The notes under the pieces were generated by a model, which searched no databases, had not been told where the DNA came from, and was given only the letters and a program-made list of their open reading frames with translations. From NCBI RefSeq assembly GCF_005491425.1, contig NZ_CP028083.1:3440001-3504000 (forward strand): 64,000 nt of DNA, given 5' to 3'. The translations under genes and the position numbers were made by a program. This document shows positions 43,134 through 53,133 of this stretch, piece by piece; position 1 is the first letter of the stretch; each line of letters starts with the position of its first letter. This DNA is from Lysinibacillus sp. SGAir0095 (lineage in GTDB: Bacteria > Bacillota > Bacilli > Bacillales_A > Planococcaceae).

Positions 43134-43463
43134 TTAGTTCAAATTTTCAGGTAGAATAATTTCACTCTTTGTTTCTTTATAATTTTTTTGAACAGTTGCA
43201 GGAATTTCTTTTGTTTCTTCAATTTTGCTTACGATCGCATTAATATTTTCTGAGGTATTCACATATATTTTTTGTGCTGCCTCTACTTTTTGTTCAATCA
43301 TTTGTTGTAGCTCATCTCGATTTTTCGCATAATAAACAACTTGATCCTTCGCTTTTTTTGTTGCTTCTATAGTATGTTCTCTCGTCTTACGGTCAAACAT
43401 ACTAACAATCGCACCGACAATGGCACCTGCTACAATTGATTTCACTAATTTACTTTCACTCAT
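43134..43463 (-). CDS. YtxH-like small protein
   Basis: A 109-residue protein with one N-terminal membrane segment (IVAGAIVGAIVSMF, about 10-23) that carries glycines as in YtxH-domain general stress proteins. A long charged helix (about 30-90) that could form a coiled coil follows. RBS GGAGG precedes ATG. It lies ahead of yfkH on the same strand. No biochemical function is known. The call rests on architecture more than on a strict motif. Confidence 0.65.
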   Translation of the reverse strand: MSESKLVKSIVAGAIVGAIVSMFDRKTREHTIEATKKAKDQVVYYAKNRDELQQMIEQKVEAAQKIYVNTSENINAIVSKIEETKEIPATVQKNYKETKSEIILPENLN

Positions 43464-43632
43464 ATTTTTACCTCCTACACAAAATTAAAACTCGAATTTT
43501 ATGGTAATATTTTCTTTACATTACCCATTGTAATAAAAATATAATCCTTTTTAAAGTTAGCACCAATTGTTATTGACAAAGAAGGGCATGGAATGGAATG
43601 ATAATATGGACACTTTGAAAGGTGGGGATAAA

Positions 43633-43854
43633 ATGGATTTAACAAAACCATCAAAAGAAAATGTTTTTTATATGATCGAACAAATTAAAGAAAAACTACG
43701 TATGGTAAATGTTGACGCTATGAAATCAGATCATTTCACAGATGAACATTATGAAGATATATTGTATCTTTACGAAATGGTGATGAAACGCAACACATTC
43801 AGTCCGAGTGAAATGCAAGCGATTGTTTCGGAACTTGGCACATTAAGAAAATAA
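43633..43854 (+). CDS. yfkK: YfkK, UPF0435 (DUF1128) protein
   Basis: A 73-residue cytoplasmic protein of the DUF1128/UPF0435 family, recognised by [10 protein letters not shown] and [20 protein letters not shown]. It is all-helical and of unknown function. ATG 43633 has GGTGGGGA upstream; the longer frame from 43567 starts without an RBS. It lies near yfkH as in B. subtilis. Confidence 0.88.
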   Translation: MDLTKPSKENVFYMIEQIKEKLRMVNVDAMKSDHFTDEHYEDILYLYEMVMKRNTFSPSEMQAIVSELGTLRK

Positions 43855-43902
43855 AAAAGTTTCCGACGCTAGAGTTCTTTCTAGCGAGGAAACTTTTTTT
43901 TT
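43854..43902 (+). terminator. Terminator after yfkK
   Basis: AAGTTTCCgaCGCTAGA pairs with TCTAGCGaGGAAACTT and is followed by eight T. Confidence 0.85.
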
Positions 43903-43951
43903 GAGTAAAATTTTAACAGTTTAAATTCTTTTTCAAAGCTGTAATGGTATT

Positions 43952-44866
43952 TTACTTATTTTGATTTAGTGAAACAGCGATTGCTGCTCCGACTCTTGCG
44001 TTATTTTTCACAAGCGCAATATTTGCTTCTAGAGATTTACCTTCAGTTAATTCTTTCACTTTGCCAAGTAGGAATGGTGTTACTTCTTTCCCTTTAATTC
44101 CATTTTCTTCAGCTTCAACTAGAGCTTTTTCGATAATTCCGTTTATGAAGCTGGCTTCTAATGCTTCTTCAACTGGAATTGGGTTAGCAATAACAGCTCC
44201 ACCCTGTAAACCTAAATCCCATTTAGCTCTCATCATATCTGCCACTTCCTGAGCTGTATCTAAACGGAAGTTTACAGAGAACTCGCTATCTCTTGTATAG
44301 AATGCTGGTAACACATCTGTTTCATAACCTACAACTGGAACACCTTTTGTTTCAAGATATTCAAGTGTTAAACCAATGTCTAGAATCGATTTTGCACCAG
44401 CACAAACAACCGCTACATTTGTTTGAGAAAGTTCTTCTAAGTCTGCAGAAATATCCATTGTGTTTTCCGCTCCTCTATGAACCCCACCAATACCGCCTGT
44501 AACAAAAAGTTCAATTCCAGCTAATTCAGCTGCAATCATTGTCGCTGCTACAGTTGTAGCGCCAAGTTTCTTCGTTGCTAATAGATAGCCTAGGTCACGG
44601 CGAGAAGTTTTCGCTACATTGTCCGCATTACCGAACATTTCCAGCTCCTCATCTGTTAAGCCGATTTTAATTTTTCCATCTATGATGGCAATTGTTGCTG
44701 GCACAGCACCATTATCTCGAATAATTTGTTCTACTTCTCTTGCTGTTCGGACATTTTGTGGGTAAGGCATCCCGTGTGAGATAATTGTAGATTCTAAAGC
44801 TACAATCGGTAACCCTTTTTCCTTTGCTTCTAGTACTTCTTGTGAATAAGATAAATATTTTTCCAT
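43952..44866 (-). CDS. psuG: Pseudouridine-5'-phosphate glycosidase
   Basis: Cleaves the C-C glycosidic bond of pseudouridine 5'-phosphate to uracil and ribose 5-phosphate (reversibly). At 304 residues it has the family length. Motifs: [16 protein letters not shown] (about 24-39), catalytic Lys region TSRRDLGYL, metal and substrate loop [11 protein letters not shown] (about 126-136), and [17 protein letters not shown]. It follows the kinase gene by one base, so the two form a pseudouridine catabolic operon. Confidence 0.93.
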   Translation of the reverse strand: MEKYLSYSQEVLEAKEKGLPIVALESTIISHGMPYPQNVRTAREVEQIIRDNGAVPATIAIIDGKIKIGLTDEELEMFGNADNVAKTSRRDLGYLLATKKLGATTVAATMIAAELAGIELFVTGGIGGVHRGAENTMDISADLEELSQTNVAVVCAGAKSILDIGLTLEYLETKGVPVVGYETDVLPAFYTRDSEFSVNFRLDTAQEVADMMRAKWDLGLQGGAVIANPIPVEEALEASFINGIIEKALVEAEENGIKGKEVTPFLLGKVKELTEGKSLEANIALVKNNARVGAAIAVSLNQNK

Positions 44867-44867
44867 G

Positions 44868-45956
44868 TTAGTTATTCCTCCAATTAGTTAATTCATCCGT
44901 TGCAATATTTTGTCTTACCGTTTTATCAGACTGTAAGGTTTTCGTTGCATTGTCTTGACCAAATTTAACTGCACTCATAAATGGTTCATCGTTTAGCATG
45001 CCGTGAATAAATCCACCAACAAATGCGTCTCCTGCACCGGTTACATCGATAATCTCGTTTAGCTTTTCTGCCTTCAAATAAAAGATGCCTTCCACACTTC
45101 CGACCATTGCCCCTTGATCACCCAAAGTTAAGATGACATTACTTGCACCTTTTTCCATCAGCATTTTAACTGCCCTTGAATAATCTTGGTCGTTTAATAT
45201 TCGGATATTGAGGTAAGCTTCGGCTTCATCACGATTACATATAAAATAAGTAACCCCCATTAGATTATCAGGCATGTTTTTAATTTTTGGTGCTGATACT
45301 GGAATAATGGCAAACGGGATATTTCGTTTAGTCGCAAGATTTTGTAAATACACTACCGTTTCTTTTGGACAGTTTAGATCGACAATAATGCACTTTGCAT
45401 TACTTAAAAGTGCCTCGTGTTTCGTTAAGAATTTTGGCAACAAAGAATCATAAATTGACATATCGGCCATAGCCAGAATCAATTCACCTTTAGAATCCAA
45501 TACTGCACTATATGAACCCGTCTTTAAATCCGGCAACATTTCGACATAGTCAAGGTTCATAAATGCCTGACTTTCTTTTTCGATAAACTTCGCTCCTTGA
45601 TCCTGACCCATCAATGTAATTAACTTAACCTCATTCCCAAAACGACCTAAATTCTCAGCTATATTTCTTGCGACACCGCCTACACTTTCGGTAACAGTCG
45701 AGGGATTGGACGTACTATATTGAACGTGTCCAGCAATGTGAAACTTCCGGTCAACATTCGCCCCACCTATTGTGAAAATTGAATTTCTTTCTGGCAGCAC
45801 ATAAGCTCGTCCTACAATCTCACCTTTTTTAATAAGGCCCGAAATAATATTGGCTAGAGTAGGACGAGACATATTCAACGCTTCAGCCATTTCTTGTTGT
45901 GATAAAAAAGGGTTGTTCTTGATAGTTTGAAGAACGAGCTGCTCTTTTTCATTCAC
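44868..45956 (-). CDS. psuK: Pseudouridine kinase with N-terminal HTH (PfkB family)
   Basis: Phosphorylates pseudouridine for PsuG. The N-terminal winged helix (about 1-55, [20 protein letters not shown]) precedes a PfkB kinase domain. That domain has [25 protein letters not shown], and the ATP and catalytic motif [13 protein letters not shown] (catalytic Asp of GAGD). The fused HTH suggests that the enzyme also regulates its own operon. GTG 45956 is eight bases from AGGTGG; the GTG at 45968 overlaps that RBS. This gives 362 residues. Two direct operator-like repeats overlap the promoter. Confidence 0.88.
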   Translation of the reverse strand: MNEKEQLVLQTIKNNPFLSQQEMAEALNMSRPTLANIISGLIKKGEIVGRAYVLPERNSIFTIGGANVDRKFHIAGHVQYSTSNPSTVTESVGGVARNIAENLGRFGNEVKLITLMGQDQGAKFIEKESQAFMNLDYVEMLPDLKTGSYSAVLDSKGELILAMADMSIYDSLLPKFLTKHEALLSNAKCIIVDLNCPKETVVYLQNLATKRNIPFAIIPVSAPKIKNMPDNLMGVTYFICNRDEAEAYLNIRILNDQDYSRAVKMLMEKGASNVILTLGDQGAMVGSVEGIFYLKAEKLNEIIDVTGAGDAFVGGFIHGMLNDEPFMSAVKFGQDNATKTLQSDKTVRQNIATDELTNWRNN

Positions 45957-45975
45957 TCGGTATTCCACCTCAATC

Positions 45976-46022
45976 TATAAACATTTGTTTTAAATTATAA
46001 ACTTTTGTTTGTAATTAGTCAA
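45976..46022 (-). promoter_or_regulatory. psuKG promoter with two operator repeats
   Basis: On the minus strand TTGACT (46022-46017), 17 bases, TATAAT (45999-45994). On the plus strand TATAAACATTTGTTT (45976-45990) and TATAAACTTTTGTTT (45996-46010) differ at one base and are spaced 20 bases apart. They cover the spacer, -10 and +1 region. Confidence 0.75.
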
Positions 46023-46261
46023 AGGATAATTAAATTTTTTAATTCTTAGATATTTTTGGAGAGATGGAAACAATTTATCCAAGAAAACTAGGTACTTGGA
46101 GAAATTTTGATGAAAGGCTAAAGGTTTCCCCTTTAGAATCACGCTTGTGGACAAGATTTGGTGAAATGAGCAATAGTTGTCCATGTGCATGAGTTTTATC
46201 GCATAGCTAGTTAGGCTTGCCGAAATTTTATAATCTTATTAGTTTCTAGTTACTTTTCAAC
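46023..46261. other. Intergenic region between psuK and motB terminator
   Basis: About 240 AT-rich bases. No plausible gene, repeat or RNA was seen. Confidence 0.4.
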
Positions 46262-46296
46262 AAAAAAAACTCGAAAGCATAGATACTTCCGAGTCC
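46262..46296 (-). terminator. Terminator of motAB
   Basis: On the minus strand ACTCGGAAG pairs with CTTTCGAGT and is followed by eight T, 16-50 bases past the motB stop. Confidence 0.8.
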
Positions 46297-46311
46297 TGGT
46301 GTGGGTAAGTT

Positions 46312-47073
46312 TTATTCATTTACTTTACTGCCATCTTCTTGTACCAATTGTTGAATAAGTACTTCTACACGGCGGTTTTGAGTTCGTCCAGCTGCCGTGT
46401 CGTTTGATGCTATCGGGTTAAATTCGCCGTAACCTTTTGCACTGAAAAATTTAGGATCCAACTCAGGATTACTGTCAATAATCATTTTCATTAAGTTTAC
46501 TGCACGCATAACAGATAGTTCCCAGTTTGAGCTAAACTCTTCTGTATTTTGAGGAATATTGTCTGTATGTCCAGTAACCACAATATGTCTTGCTGGGTCT
46601 AATTTCAAAATTTTTGATAATTCATCGGCAATTTCAACATAATCTTGCTTTACATCTGCTTGCCCCGGATCAAACAAAATACTATCTCGGATTGTTATTA
46701 ATAACCCCTCATCGGTCATTTTTGTGGCAAATGTACTTTCTAATTCATTAACCGCGATAAAATTATCAAGTCGATCTTGAATTTCCTTTAGTTCCTGCTG
46801 ATCTTGAAGATAGGCGGCTTCCTCTGCGGAAATTCCATCTGTTACGGCATCAGGCTTTTCCACCACCGAAGTATGATCCATAAAGCCTGTACCACCGTCA
46901 AGAATCTCATTAAACACAGCTGACATTTTATCAAGTTTTTCTTGATCTATTGAACTTGAAGCAAATAAAACAATAAACAGGGCTAACAATAGGGTCATTA
47001 AATCCGAATAGGGTAATAGCCATGATTCATCTACATGCTCATCATGTTTTTTCTTTTTAGACTTCTTTGCCAT
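46312..47073 (-). CDS. motB: Flagellar motor stator protein MotB
   Basis: Anchors the stator to peptidoglycan and carries the proton-binding Asp. The Lys-rich cytoplasmic tail (2-12) is followed by a single membrane helix with the proton residue in PYSDLMTLLLALFIVLFASS (Asp about 24). The OmpA-like peptidoglycan-binding domain follows (about 125-245, with VTGHTDNIP and GYGEFNPIASN). ATG 47073 is used; the GTG at 47088 lies further inside motA without an RBS. It overlaps motA by 17 bases. The length is 253 residues. Confidence 0.93.
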   Translation of the reverse strand: MAKKSKKKKHDEHVDESWLLPYSDLMTLLLALFIVLFASSSIDQEKLDKMSAVFNEILDGGTGFMDHTSVVEKPDAVTDGISAEEAAYLQDQQELKEIQDRLDNFIAVNELESTFATKMTDEGLLITIRDSILFDPGQADVKQDYVEIADELSKILKLDPARHIVVTGHTDNIPQNTEEFSSNWELSVMRAVNLMKMIIDSNPELDPKFFSAKGYGEFNPIASNDTAAGRTQNRRVEVLIQQLVQEDGSKVNE

Positions 47074-47860
47074 TACCACCCGCCCCACTTTCGTCTGTGA
47101 TTTTACGGCGTTCCTCCGTTGGTAAATAAGATGCTAGCTTTTGTTCAATGACACGAGGTGCTTCCCCTTCCAATACAGATAAGATGCCTTCGATCATTAA
47201 ACTTTTTTGTTTCACTTCAACTGCAGATTTACGCTTTAGTTTATTCGCAAACGGGTTCCAAAGTACATAACCAGTGAAAATACCGAGTAAGGTTGCAACG
47301 AATGCACCTGTTATGGCATGTCCTAATTTATCGATATCACTCATATCCCCTAATGCGGCCATTAAACCAACAACGGCACCAAGTACCCCTAAGGTTGGCG
47401 CATATGTACCTGCTTGCGAGAAAATTAGTGCACCACTCGCATGTCTCTCTTCAAGTGCTTCTACTTCTTCTGTCAGCACATCGCGAATATAATCAGCATT
47501 TTGACCATCGATTGCCAATGTTAACCCATTCTTTAAGAATGGATCTTCCACTTCACTTGCTTTACTTTCAAGTGCTAACAACCCTTCTCGGCGAGCTAAA
47601 TCTGCCCACTGGGAAAACATTTTTATAATCTCAACTTCACTTGTACCCTTTTGTTCAGTGAAAAGAATTTTAAATAACTTAGGGACTCTTTTTAACTCAC
47701 TCATCGGAAACGCCACAGCAATTGTAGCGACTGTTCCGACAATTATTATTAGAAAGGCCGCAGGGTTAATTAAAATACTTAAGCTTGCACCTTTTACAAC
47801 CATCCCGACAAATACAGCAATTATTCCGAGTACGATTCCGACTAACGTTGATATATCCAT
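47057..47860 (-). CDS. motA: Flagellar motor stator protein MotA
   Basis: Forms the ion channel with MotB and contacts the rotor protein FliG through its cytoplasmic loop. The 267-residue protein has four membrane helices. Features are the N-terminal GIVLGIIAVFVGMVVKGAS, the cytoplasmic region with charged residues (about 60-145), and PTLGVLGAVVGLMAAL with the conserved Pro (about 158). As in Bacillus, motAB is separate from the main flagellar operon. Acidic residues fit a proton-type rather than sodium-type stator only loosely. Confidence 0.93.
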   Translation of the reverse strand: MDISTLVGIVLGIIAVFVGMVVKGASLSILINPAAFLIIIVGTVATIAVAFPMSELKRVPKLFKILFTEQKGTSEVEIIKMFSQWADLARREGLLALESKASEVEDPFLKNGLTLAIDGQNADYIRDVLTEEVEALEERHASGALIFSQAGTYAPTLGVLGAVVGLMAALGDMSDIDKLGHAITGAFVATLLGIFTGYVLWNPFANKLKRKSAVEVKQKSLMIEGILSVLEGEAPRVIEQKLASYLPTEERRKITDESGAGGNGKEV

Positions 47861-48228
47861 ATATGTTCCTCCAAATCTTCTACTATTCTTTTTTTCGACA
47901 AATAATTTATTTTTTTTACAGTCATATGACAGATTGATTGAAACAAGTTAAATATATTTCAAAATTTCTACAAACTTTTAAATTCCTTTAACTAAATAGA
48001 TATTTTTTTCTATAAATGGTATTAACATTTAGTTTTTCGCGGGACATAAATTTTTTTCATACTGCTAGCTTTACTGCTTTTACTCATAAATTTTATGAAA
48101 AGGCTAACGCTTCTCAGTCCTTCATGAAATTGGCAAGATATTTTTTCGTTCCATCTTACAATTCATAAAAGATATATAGTATAATAGGTTCCAAGACAAT
48201 TGTTAGTTTAGAAAGGAGTCTTTCAACA
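47861..48228. other. Intergenic region between motA and the small membrane gene
   Basis: About 370 AT-rich bases. It contains a promoter for the rightward small gene: TTACAA (48156-48161), 18 bases, TATAAT (48180-48185). No clear sigma-D promoter for motA was identified on the other strand. Confidence 0.45.
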
Positions 48229-48369
48229 ATGGGTATGTTTATTTCAACTGTAGCTGGCTTTTTCGTTGTGTTAATGATTGCAATGGCAATGTTCATTCAC
48301 TATTTACGTGTTGGATTAGATTCTAAATCTTCAGTACGAATCGATCCAAAACCAACAGAAAAATTCTAA
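48229..48369 (+). CDS. 46-residue single-pass membrane protein
   Basis: ATG 48229 follows GAAAGGAG at good spacing and a sigma-A-like promoter, and a terminator follows directly, so this is a real small gene. The protein has one hydrophobic helix (about residues 4-25, rich in Val, Met and Phe) and a short polar tail ending RIDPKPTEKF. I do not recognise the family. It is monocistronic between motA and a beta-carbonic anhydrase. A regulator or subunit of a membrane complex is possible, but nothing in the sequence says which. Confidence 0.75.
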   Translation: MGMFISTVAGFFVVLMIAMAMFIHYLRVGLDSKSSVRIDPKPTEKF

Positions 48370-48374
48370 AATAT

Positions 48375-48418
48375 TAAGTCAACAAAATTCTCTAACGAGT
48401 TTTGTTGACTTTTTTCGT
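48375..48418 (+). terminator. Terminator after the small membrane protein gene
   Basis: AAGTCAACAAAA pairs with TTTTGTTGACTT over about a 13-base loop, then TTTTTCG. Confidence 0.85.
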
Positions 48419-48460
48419 ATATAATGAATTTGTATAAATATATGAATAGGAGTTGAGTGA

Positions 48461-49060
48461 ATGATGGGAACTTCTTTAAATGAAATCCTAAGCTTTAATG
48501 AGTCCTTTGTTAAATTCAAACAGTACGAGCCTTACATTACATCCAAATATCCTGACAAAAAATCGGTGATCTTAACTTGTATGGATACTCGTCTAGTCGA
48601 ATTACTGCCTAAAGCAATGAATTTGAAAAATGGTGATGTCAAAATAGTAAAAAGTGCAGGAGCTCAAGTCAGTCATCCTTTCGGAGCTGTTATGCGAAGC
48701 ATATTAGTAGCTGTGTATGAATTAAAAGCCGACGAGGTTTATGTAATCGGACATCATGATTGTGGCATGAGTGCCATAGATCCAGAAGTAATGATTCAGC
48801 ATATGGTTGAACGTGGAATCAATGAAGATATTTTTAATACGGTTAAATATTCTGGAATCGACATTGTTGACTGGCTTCGAGGGTTTGGGGATGTTTCGAC
48901 AAGTGTTTTAAAAAGTGTTGATATGATTCGTAATCATCCTTTGATGCCAAAAATGACACCGGTTCACGGACTTGTCATCGATCCGAATACTGGTAAATTA
49001 GATTTACTTGCTGATGGGAATACCAATTTAAAGGAAAGTGAAACAGAAACACTCCTTTAA
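48461..49060 (+). CDS. Beta-class carbonic anhydrase, YtiB-like
   Basis: Interconverts carbon dioxide and bicarbonate in the cytoplasm. The 199-residue protein has the zinc ligands C40 in CMDTR, then H98 and C101 in GHHDCG, with D42/R44 as the conserved pair that gates the site. It closely resembles B. subtilis YtiB over its whole length. Start ATG 48461 (a second ATG follows at 48464) with AGGAG upstream. It is monocistronic, with a long terminator-like hairpin after it. Confidence 0.9.
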   Translation: MMGTSLNEILSFNESFVKFKQYEPYITSKYPDKKSVILTCMDTRLVELLPKAMNLKNGDVKIVKSAGAQVSHPFGAVMRSILVAVYELKADEVYVIGHHDCGMSAIDPEVMIQHMVERGINEDIFNTVKYSGIDIVDWLRGFGDVSTSVLKSVDMIRNHPLMPKMTPVHGLVIDPNTGKLDLLADGNTNLKESETETLL

Positions 49061-49068
49061 GAAATAAA

Positions 49069-49131
49069 GAGGGCTACCTACCTAAATACAATTGCACTAA
49101 AACAAATTGTATGATAAGCAGGATAGCCCCA
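49069..49131. terminator. Long hairpin between the carbonic anhydrase and GNAT genes
   Basis: GGGCTAcC pairs with GgaTAGCCC, with an inner ATACAATT/AATTGTAT stem. The right flank is T-rich and the left A-rich, so it can serve both convergent genes. Confidence 0.65.
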
Positions 49132-49133
49132 TT

Positions 49134-49685
49134 TTATTTTCTAAGATCATCTTGAAGTAAAGAATATAAATAATGATCTTCCCAGCTCCCATTAATATAC
49201 AAAAGCTCTCTTAATAAACCTTCCCGAACAAATTGGGCATTTTCCAGTACTTTAATGGAACCTTCATTCTTGGGTGATACATAAGCCTCAATCCGATGCA
49301 GCTTCACATTATGAAATGCAAATTTAATAACTTCTTTTATCGCTTCAGTTGCAATCCCTTTACGTGTATACCTTTCATCAATTGAGTAGCCGATAAATGC
49401 ACTATTGTATGGAAGCCTCTTAATGGCATACAAGGATATATGTCCAATTAATGCATTGCTGCCTTTGGGATAAATCCCAAATGAGAATTCCCGATTTGCA
49501 CGAAGTAAATGAATACTTTCTAATATTTTCTTAAATTGCGCCTCTTCAGTGTAAAATTCTTCTTCATGAAGCGGCTCATGTATGGACCAGAAAAATTTAT
49601 TCCTTCTCATGAGTTCAGCTAAACTTCTAGCATCGGACTCTACAAAGGTGCGTAATAATAAGCGATCCCCCTCAATCTTTACCAA
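49134..49685 (-). CDS. GNAT-family N-acetyltransferase (RimJ/RimL type)
   Basis: A probable ribosomal-protein- or small-molecule-type acetyltransferase. The GNAT fold shows LLLRTFVESDARSLAEL at the start, LIGHISLYAI, the acetyl-CoA loop YTRKGIATEAIKEVI, and KLHRIEAYVSPKNEGSIKVLENA. TTG 49685 has AGGGTGAT upstream and gives 183 residues; the longer frame from 49733 has no RBS. The substrate is unknown. Confidence 0.8.
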   Translation of the reverse strand: MVKIEGDRLLLRTFVESDARSLAELMRRNKFFWSIHEPLHEEEFYTEEAQFKKILESIHLLRANREFSFGIYPKGSNALIGHISLYAIKRLPYNSAFIGYSIDERYTRKGIATEAIKEVIKFAFHNVKLHRIEAYVSPKNEGSIKVLENAQFVREGLLRELLYINGSWEDHYLYSLLQDDLRK

Positions 49686-49847
49686 CTTATCACCCTTTTT
49701 ATGTAATAAATTCAAAAACTTTTTCACCATCACAAAAGTACCCTAAAGCCTTTCTTGAAGTATCTTACGACTAGCCATGTTTCCATTATTTTGCACATTA
49801 TCTATTTCTTTAATTCAAGCTTCTTTTATTAATTCCTTCTTTCAAAA

Positions 49848-50268
49848 TTAAAAATTAGTAATCGTTAATCCTTTTTGTCCTGCCGCCTGCTTTAAATGAG
49901 TAATTGTTTCTCTTAATACTTTTATGCGAGCATAATGCTTATTATTTCCTGAAATCAAAACCCAAGGTGCGTTAAAGGAATCCGTTTTCTCAAACATTTC
50001 ATTAGCACATTCCACATACTCATCAAACTTTTCACGATTACGCCAGTCTTCAGCGGTCAATTTCCATGCCTTCATCGGATTAGTTTGACGCTCATTAAAA
50101 CGGGCCAATTGTTCTTCTCCATCCATTCAAATACAATTATTAGACTAAATTTATTTTTAAGAGAAATTGTTGAATATTAAGCATTTCATATTGGAGCTTT
50201 TCTAGTTCTTTTTTGTATTCTTATTTATCGATTGTTATATTTAAGTCTAGAGCTTCAATTCTTTGCAT
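49848..50268 (-). pseudogene. Degenerate polyphosphate kinase 2 (PPK2) gene
   Basis: The remnant of a PPK2-type nucleotide polyphosphate phosphotransferase. A 5' piece begins at ATG 50268 behind AGGAG and encodes LDLNITIDK, then an in-frame TAA at 50223-50221, then EYKKELEKLQYEMLNIQQ, the known N-terminal PPK2 helix. A 3' piece (50126-49848, another frame) encodes the C-terminal part: LARFNERQTNPMKAWKL, WVLISGNNKHYARIKVL. The middle, about 150 residues with the Walker motifs, is deleted. The gene therefore cannot make an active enzyme. An internal start at 50126 could still produce a 92-residue fragment. Confidence 0.8.
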
Positions 50269-50369
50269 CACGTTCACTCCTAAATATCTTTATTATTATT
50301 GTATGTTAATGGAAAATGTTGTTCAAAGCTTTGTTAATGTATATAATTTTATAGAAAGGAGAGGAATGA

Positions 50370-51101
50370 ATGAGTCGACTAATCTTATTATTTACTTCGG
50401 TCATTGTAGCCACACTCTTTACACTAAATGCATTTTGGCTACAATTAAATGGGCATTCAACAATAGATATCATAAATCGATTGCCATTATTATTTGCACC
50501 AGCAAATTATGTTTACTACATATGGATTATTATTTTCATATCTCTTTTCCTTTGGATTTATCACTATATCAAGTACCGACGGACTGACCTCTTTATTACG
50601 AATTTTCAAACGATATTGTTCATAGTCGTAGTGATTCTTCAAATTGCCACACTTTGGAGCTGGCATAGCGATTATTTCGTTTTATCAACTGTACTTTTAT
50701 TCATACAAGTTGTAACGTTATTCGTACTTTATTATTCTTATCCGTTGAAAAAAGAGATGCTTACAATACGAATACCCGTTTCGATTTACTTTAGTTGGTC
50801 AACCTTCTTACTGATTTTAAATTGCTGTTACCTTTTAGTAGAATATCAATGGTCAGGTTTTGGAATAAGTAATGCTCTTTGGGCCGTGATTCTAATGACC
50901 TTTGGAACAGCCATTGCACTACATCTGAGATTTCATCATTTTGATATTGCCTATCCAGCCGTGTTTATATGGTGTTATATCGGAATTGCAGTTCAAAACG
51001 GTTTTGACGAACTTTTAGTTACGACAGCAGCTCTATTCTTAGCAGGCGTTATGATTGTGGGCCTGTTCCTAATAAAAAAGAATCCTGTACACTTGAAATA
51101 A
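50370..51101 (+). CDS. Aromatic-rich multi-pass membrane protein, possibly TspO/MBR-related
   Basis: A 243-residue membrane protein with seven to eight hydrophobic helices, rich in Trp, Tyr and Phe. The stretch APANYVYYIWIIIFISLFLWIY (about 49-70) resembles the tryptophan-rich sensory protein (TspO) group and its longer Bacillus relatives, but I cannot prove membership. RBS AAAGGAGAGG precedes ATG. It is monocistronic and faces map; a shared terminator begins just before its stop codon. The function is unknown. Confidence 0.65.
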   Translation: MSRLILLFTSVIVATLFTLNAFWLQLNGHSTIDIINRLPLLFAPANYVYYIWIIIFISLFLWIYHYIKYRRTDLFITNFQTILFIVVVILQIATLWSWHSDYFVLSTVLLFIQVVTLFVLYYSYPLKKEMLTIRIPVSIYFSWSTFLLILNCCYLLVEYQWSGFGISNALWAVILMTFGTAIALHLRFHHFDIAYPAVFIWCYIGIAVQNGFDELLVTTAALFLAGVMIVGLFLIKKNPVHLK

Positions 51102-51123
51102 CCTCAAGTGCCAGGATTCTTTT

Positions 51124-51125
<2 letters not shown>
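51074..51125. terminator. Bidirectional terminator between the membrane protein gene and map
   Basis: AAAAAGAATCCTG pairs with CAGGATTCTTTTT, with an inner CACTTGA/TCAAGTG stem. It overlaps the last codons of the upstream gene. Confidence 0.85.
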
Positions 51126-52175
<1,050 letters not shown>

Positions 52176-52206
52176 AAGACGACCTTAATTACTTCTGGTC
52201 GTCTTT
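52176..52206 (-). terminator. Terminator of thiT
   Basis: AAAGACGACC pairs with GGTCGTCTTT over about a 12-base loop. On the minus strand it is followed by TTTTTCAATTT. Confidence 0.75.
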
Positions 52207-52211
52207 GTCAT

Positions 52212-52769
52212 TTATTTTGTTTGTAAAAGTCTTGGGGCTGCAGTGAAAATTAATGAACCTACGATGGCTGTTAGGATGATTGCTGGAATCATATAAGAAC
52301 CATTATAAATTATTGTATATAGCCAAACATTTTGATCGCCTGCGTATTCACTAAAGAAAACAGCACCGGCAATTGCATGTGCTGCGTAGCGCAATAGTCC
52401 GCCAACTACTATCCCCAATACAATATAAAGGGTAATGTTTTTCTTATTAACTTCATGAGCTGCTCGAAGAATTTGTTTTCGGAATATGCCTGCAAGACCT
52501 ACAACTGAGAATGCTACTCCATAATCAAGTAACGCTTGAACCCAATGTAAGATGTAAGCTCCAAAACTCATTTGTAAAACACCAATTAGTAAGCCTGTGG
52601 TAATACCTGCTAAGATTCCCCAACGCACCGCCATGATGAGGATAGGTAACATTACAAAGCTAATGGAGCCACCTTGAGCCCAGAATTTAAATGAAATTTG
52701 GTCCAGTACCAGACCAATACCCGCAAAAATCGCAATCTCAACGAGCATTAATAGTTTTTTATTGTTCAT
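52212..52769 (-). CDS. thiT: Thiamine transporter ThiT (ECF S component)
   Basis: Membrane-embedded substrate-binding subunit of an ECF importer for thiamine, which uses the shared EcfAA'T module encoded elsewhere. The 185-residue protein has six helices. It shows the family Trp and Gly pattern WAQGGSISFVMLPI (about 30-43), with RWGILAG and the C-terminal NGSYMIPAIILTAIVG, where Asn and Tyr contact thiamine. The upstream TPP riboswitch confirms the vitamin. It is monocistronic. Confidence 0.93.
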   Translation of the reverse strand: MNNKKLLMLVEIAIFAGIGLVLDQISFKFWAQGGSISFVMLPILIMAVRWGILAGITTGLLIGVLQMSFGAYILHWVQALLDYGVAFSVVGLAGIFRKQILRAAHEVNKKNITLYIVLGIVVGGLLRYAAHAIAGAVFFSEYAGDQNVWLYTIIYNGSYMIPAIILTAIVGSLIFTAAPRLLQTK

Positions 52770-52849
52770 AACAAATCTCCTCTCTTTAATTCAATTGGAA
52801 CCTAAGAGAAGGATAGAAATCCTAATAATATAAAGTCTAGATTTCTCCA

Positions 52850-52888
52850 AAAATAAAAATGGCGCCAGGACAGAGCCTAAACGCCAAT
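52850..52888 (-). terminator. Expression-platform terminator of the TPP riboswitch
   Basis: On the minus strand GGCG...AGG pairs with CCT...CGCC and is followed by ATTTTTATTTTTGG, about 50 bases before the thiT RBS. Confidence 0.75.
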
Positions 52889-52904
52889 TGGAGTCGGTTT
52901 CTAT

Positions 52905-52995
52905 CCACATCCCTACGCAAGTACTAGCTTACAGGTTCAAAGAGTTAATGCAACAAGTGCATAATCTCAGCTGACTTCATCAGCTCCCCTTGTGG
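52905..52995 (-). ncRNA. TPP riboswitch (THI element)
   Basis: On the minus strand CCACAAGGGGAGC, GCTGAGA, CTTTGAACCTG, CTAGTACTTGCGTAGGGATGTGG: the conserved THI-box blocks in order, with P1 CCACA/TGTGG closing. TPP binding is expected to enable the terminator at 52850-52888 and switch thiT off. Confidence 0.95.
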
Positions 52996-53133
52996 TAAAT
53001 ACATTTTGTTTAATTGTTAGAACATTACTAATTGTATCAAACTATATGTTTTTTTCAACTAGAATATGAATACGAATCCTTTATATTGTCAATCACTTCC
53101 ATATATAATTAAAAATTATAACGAGGTGAATAC

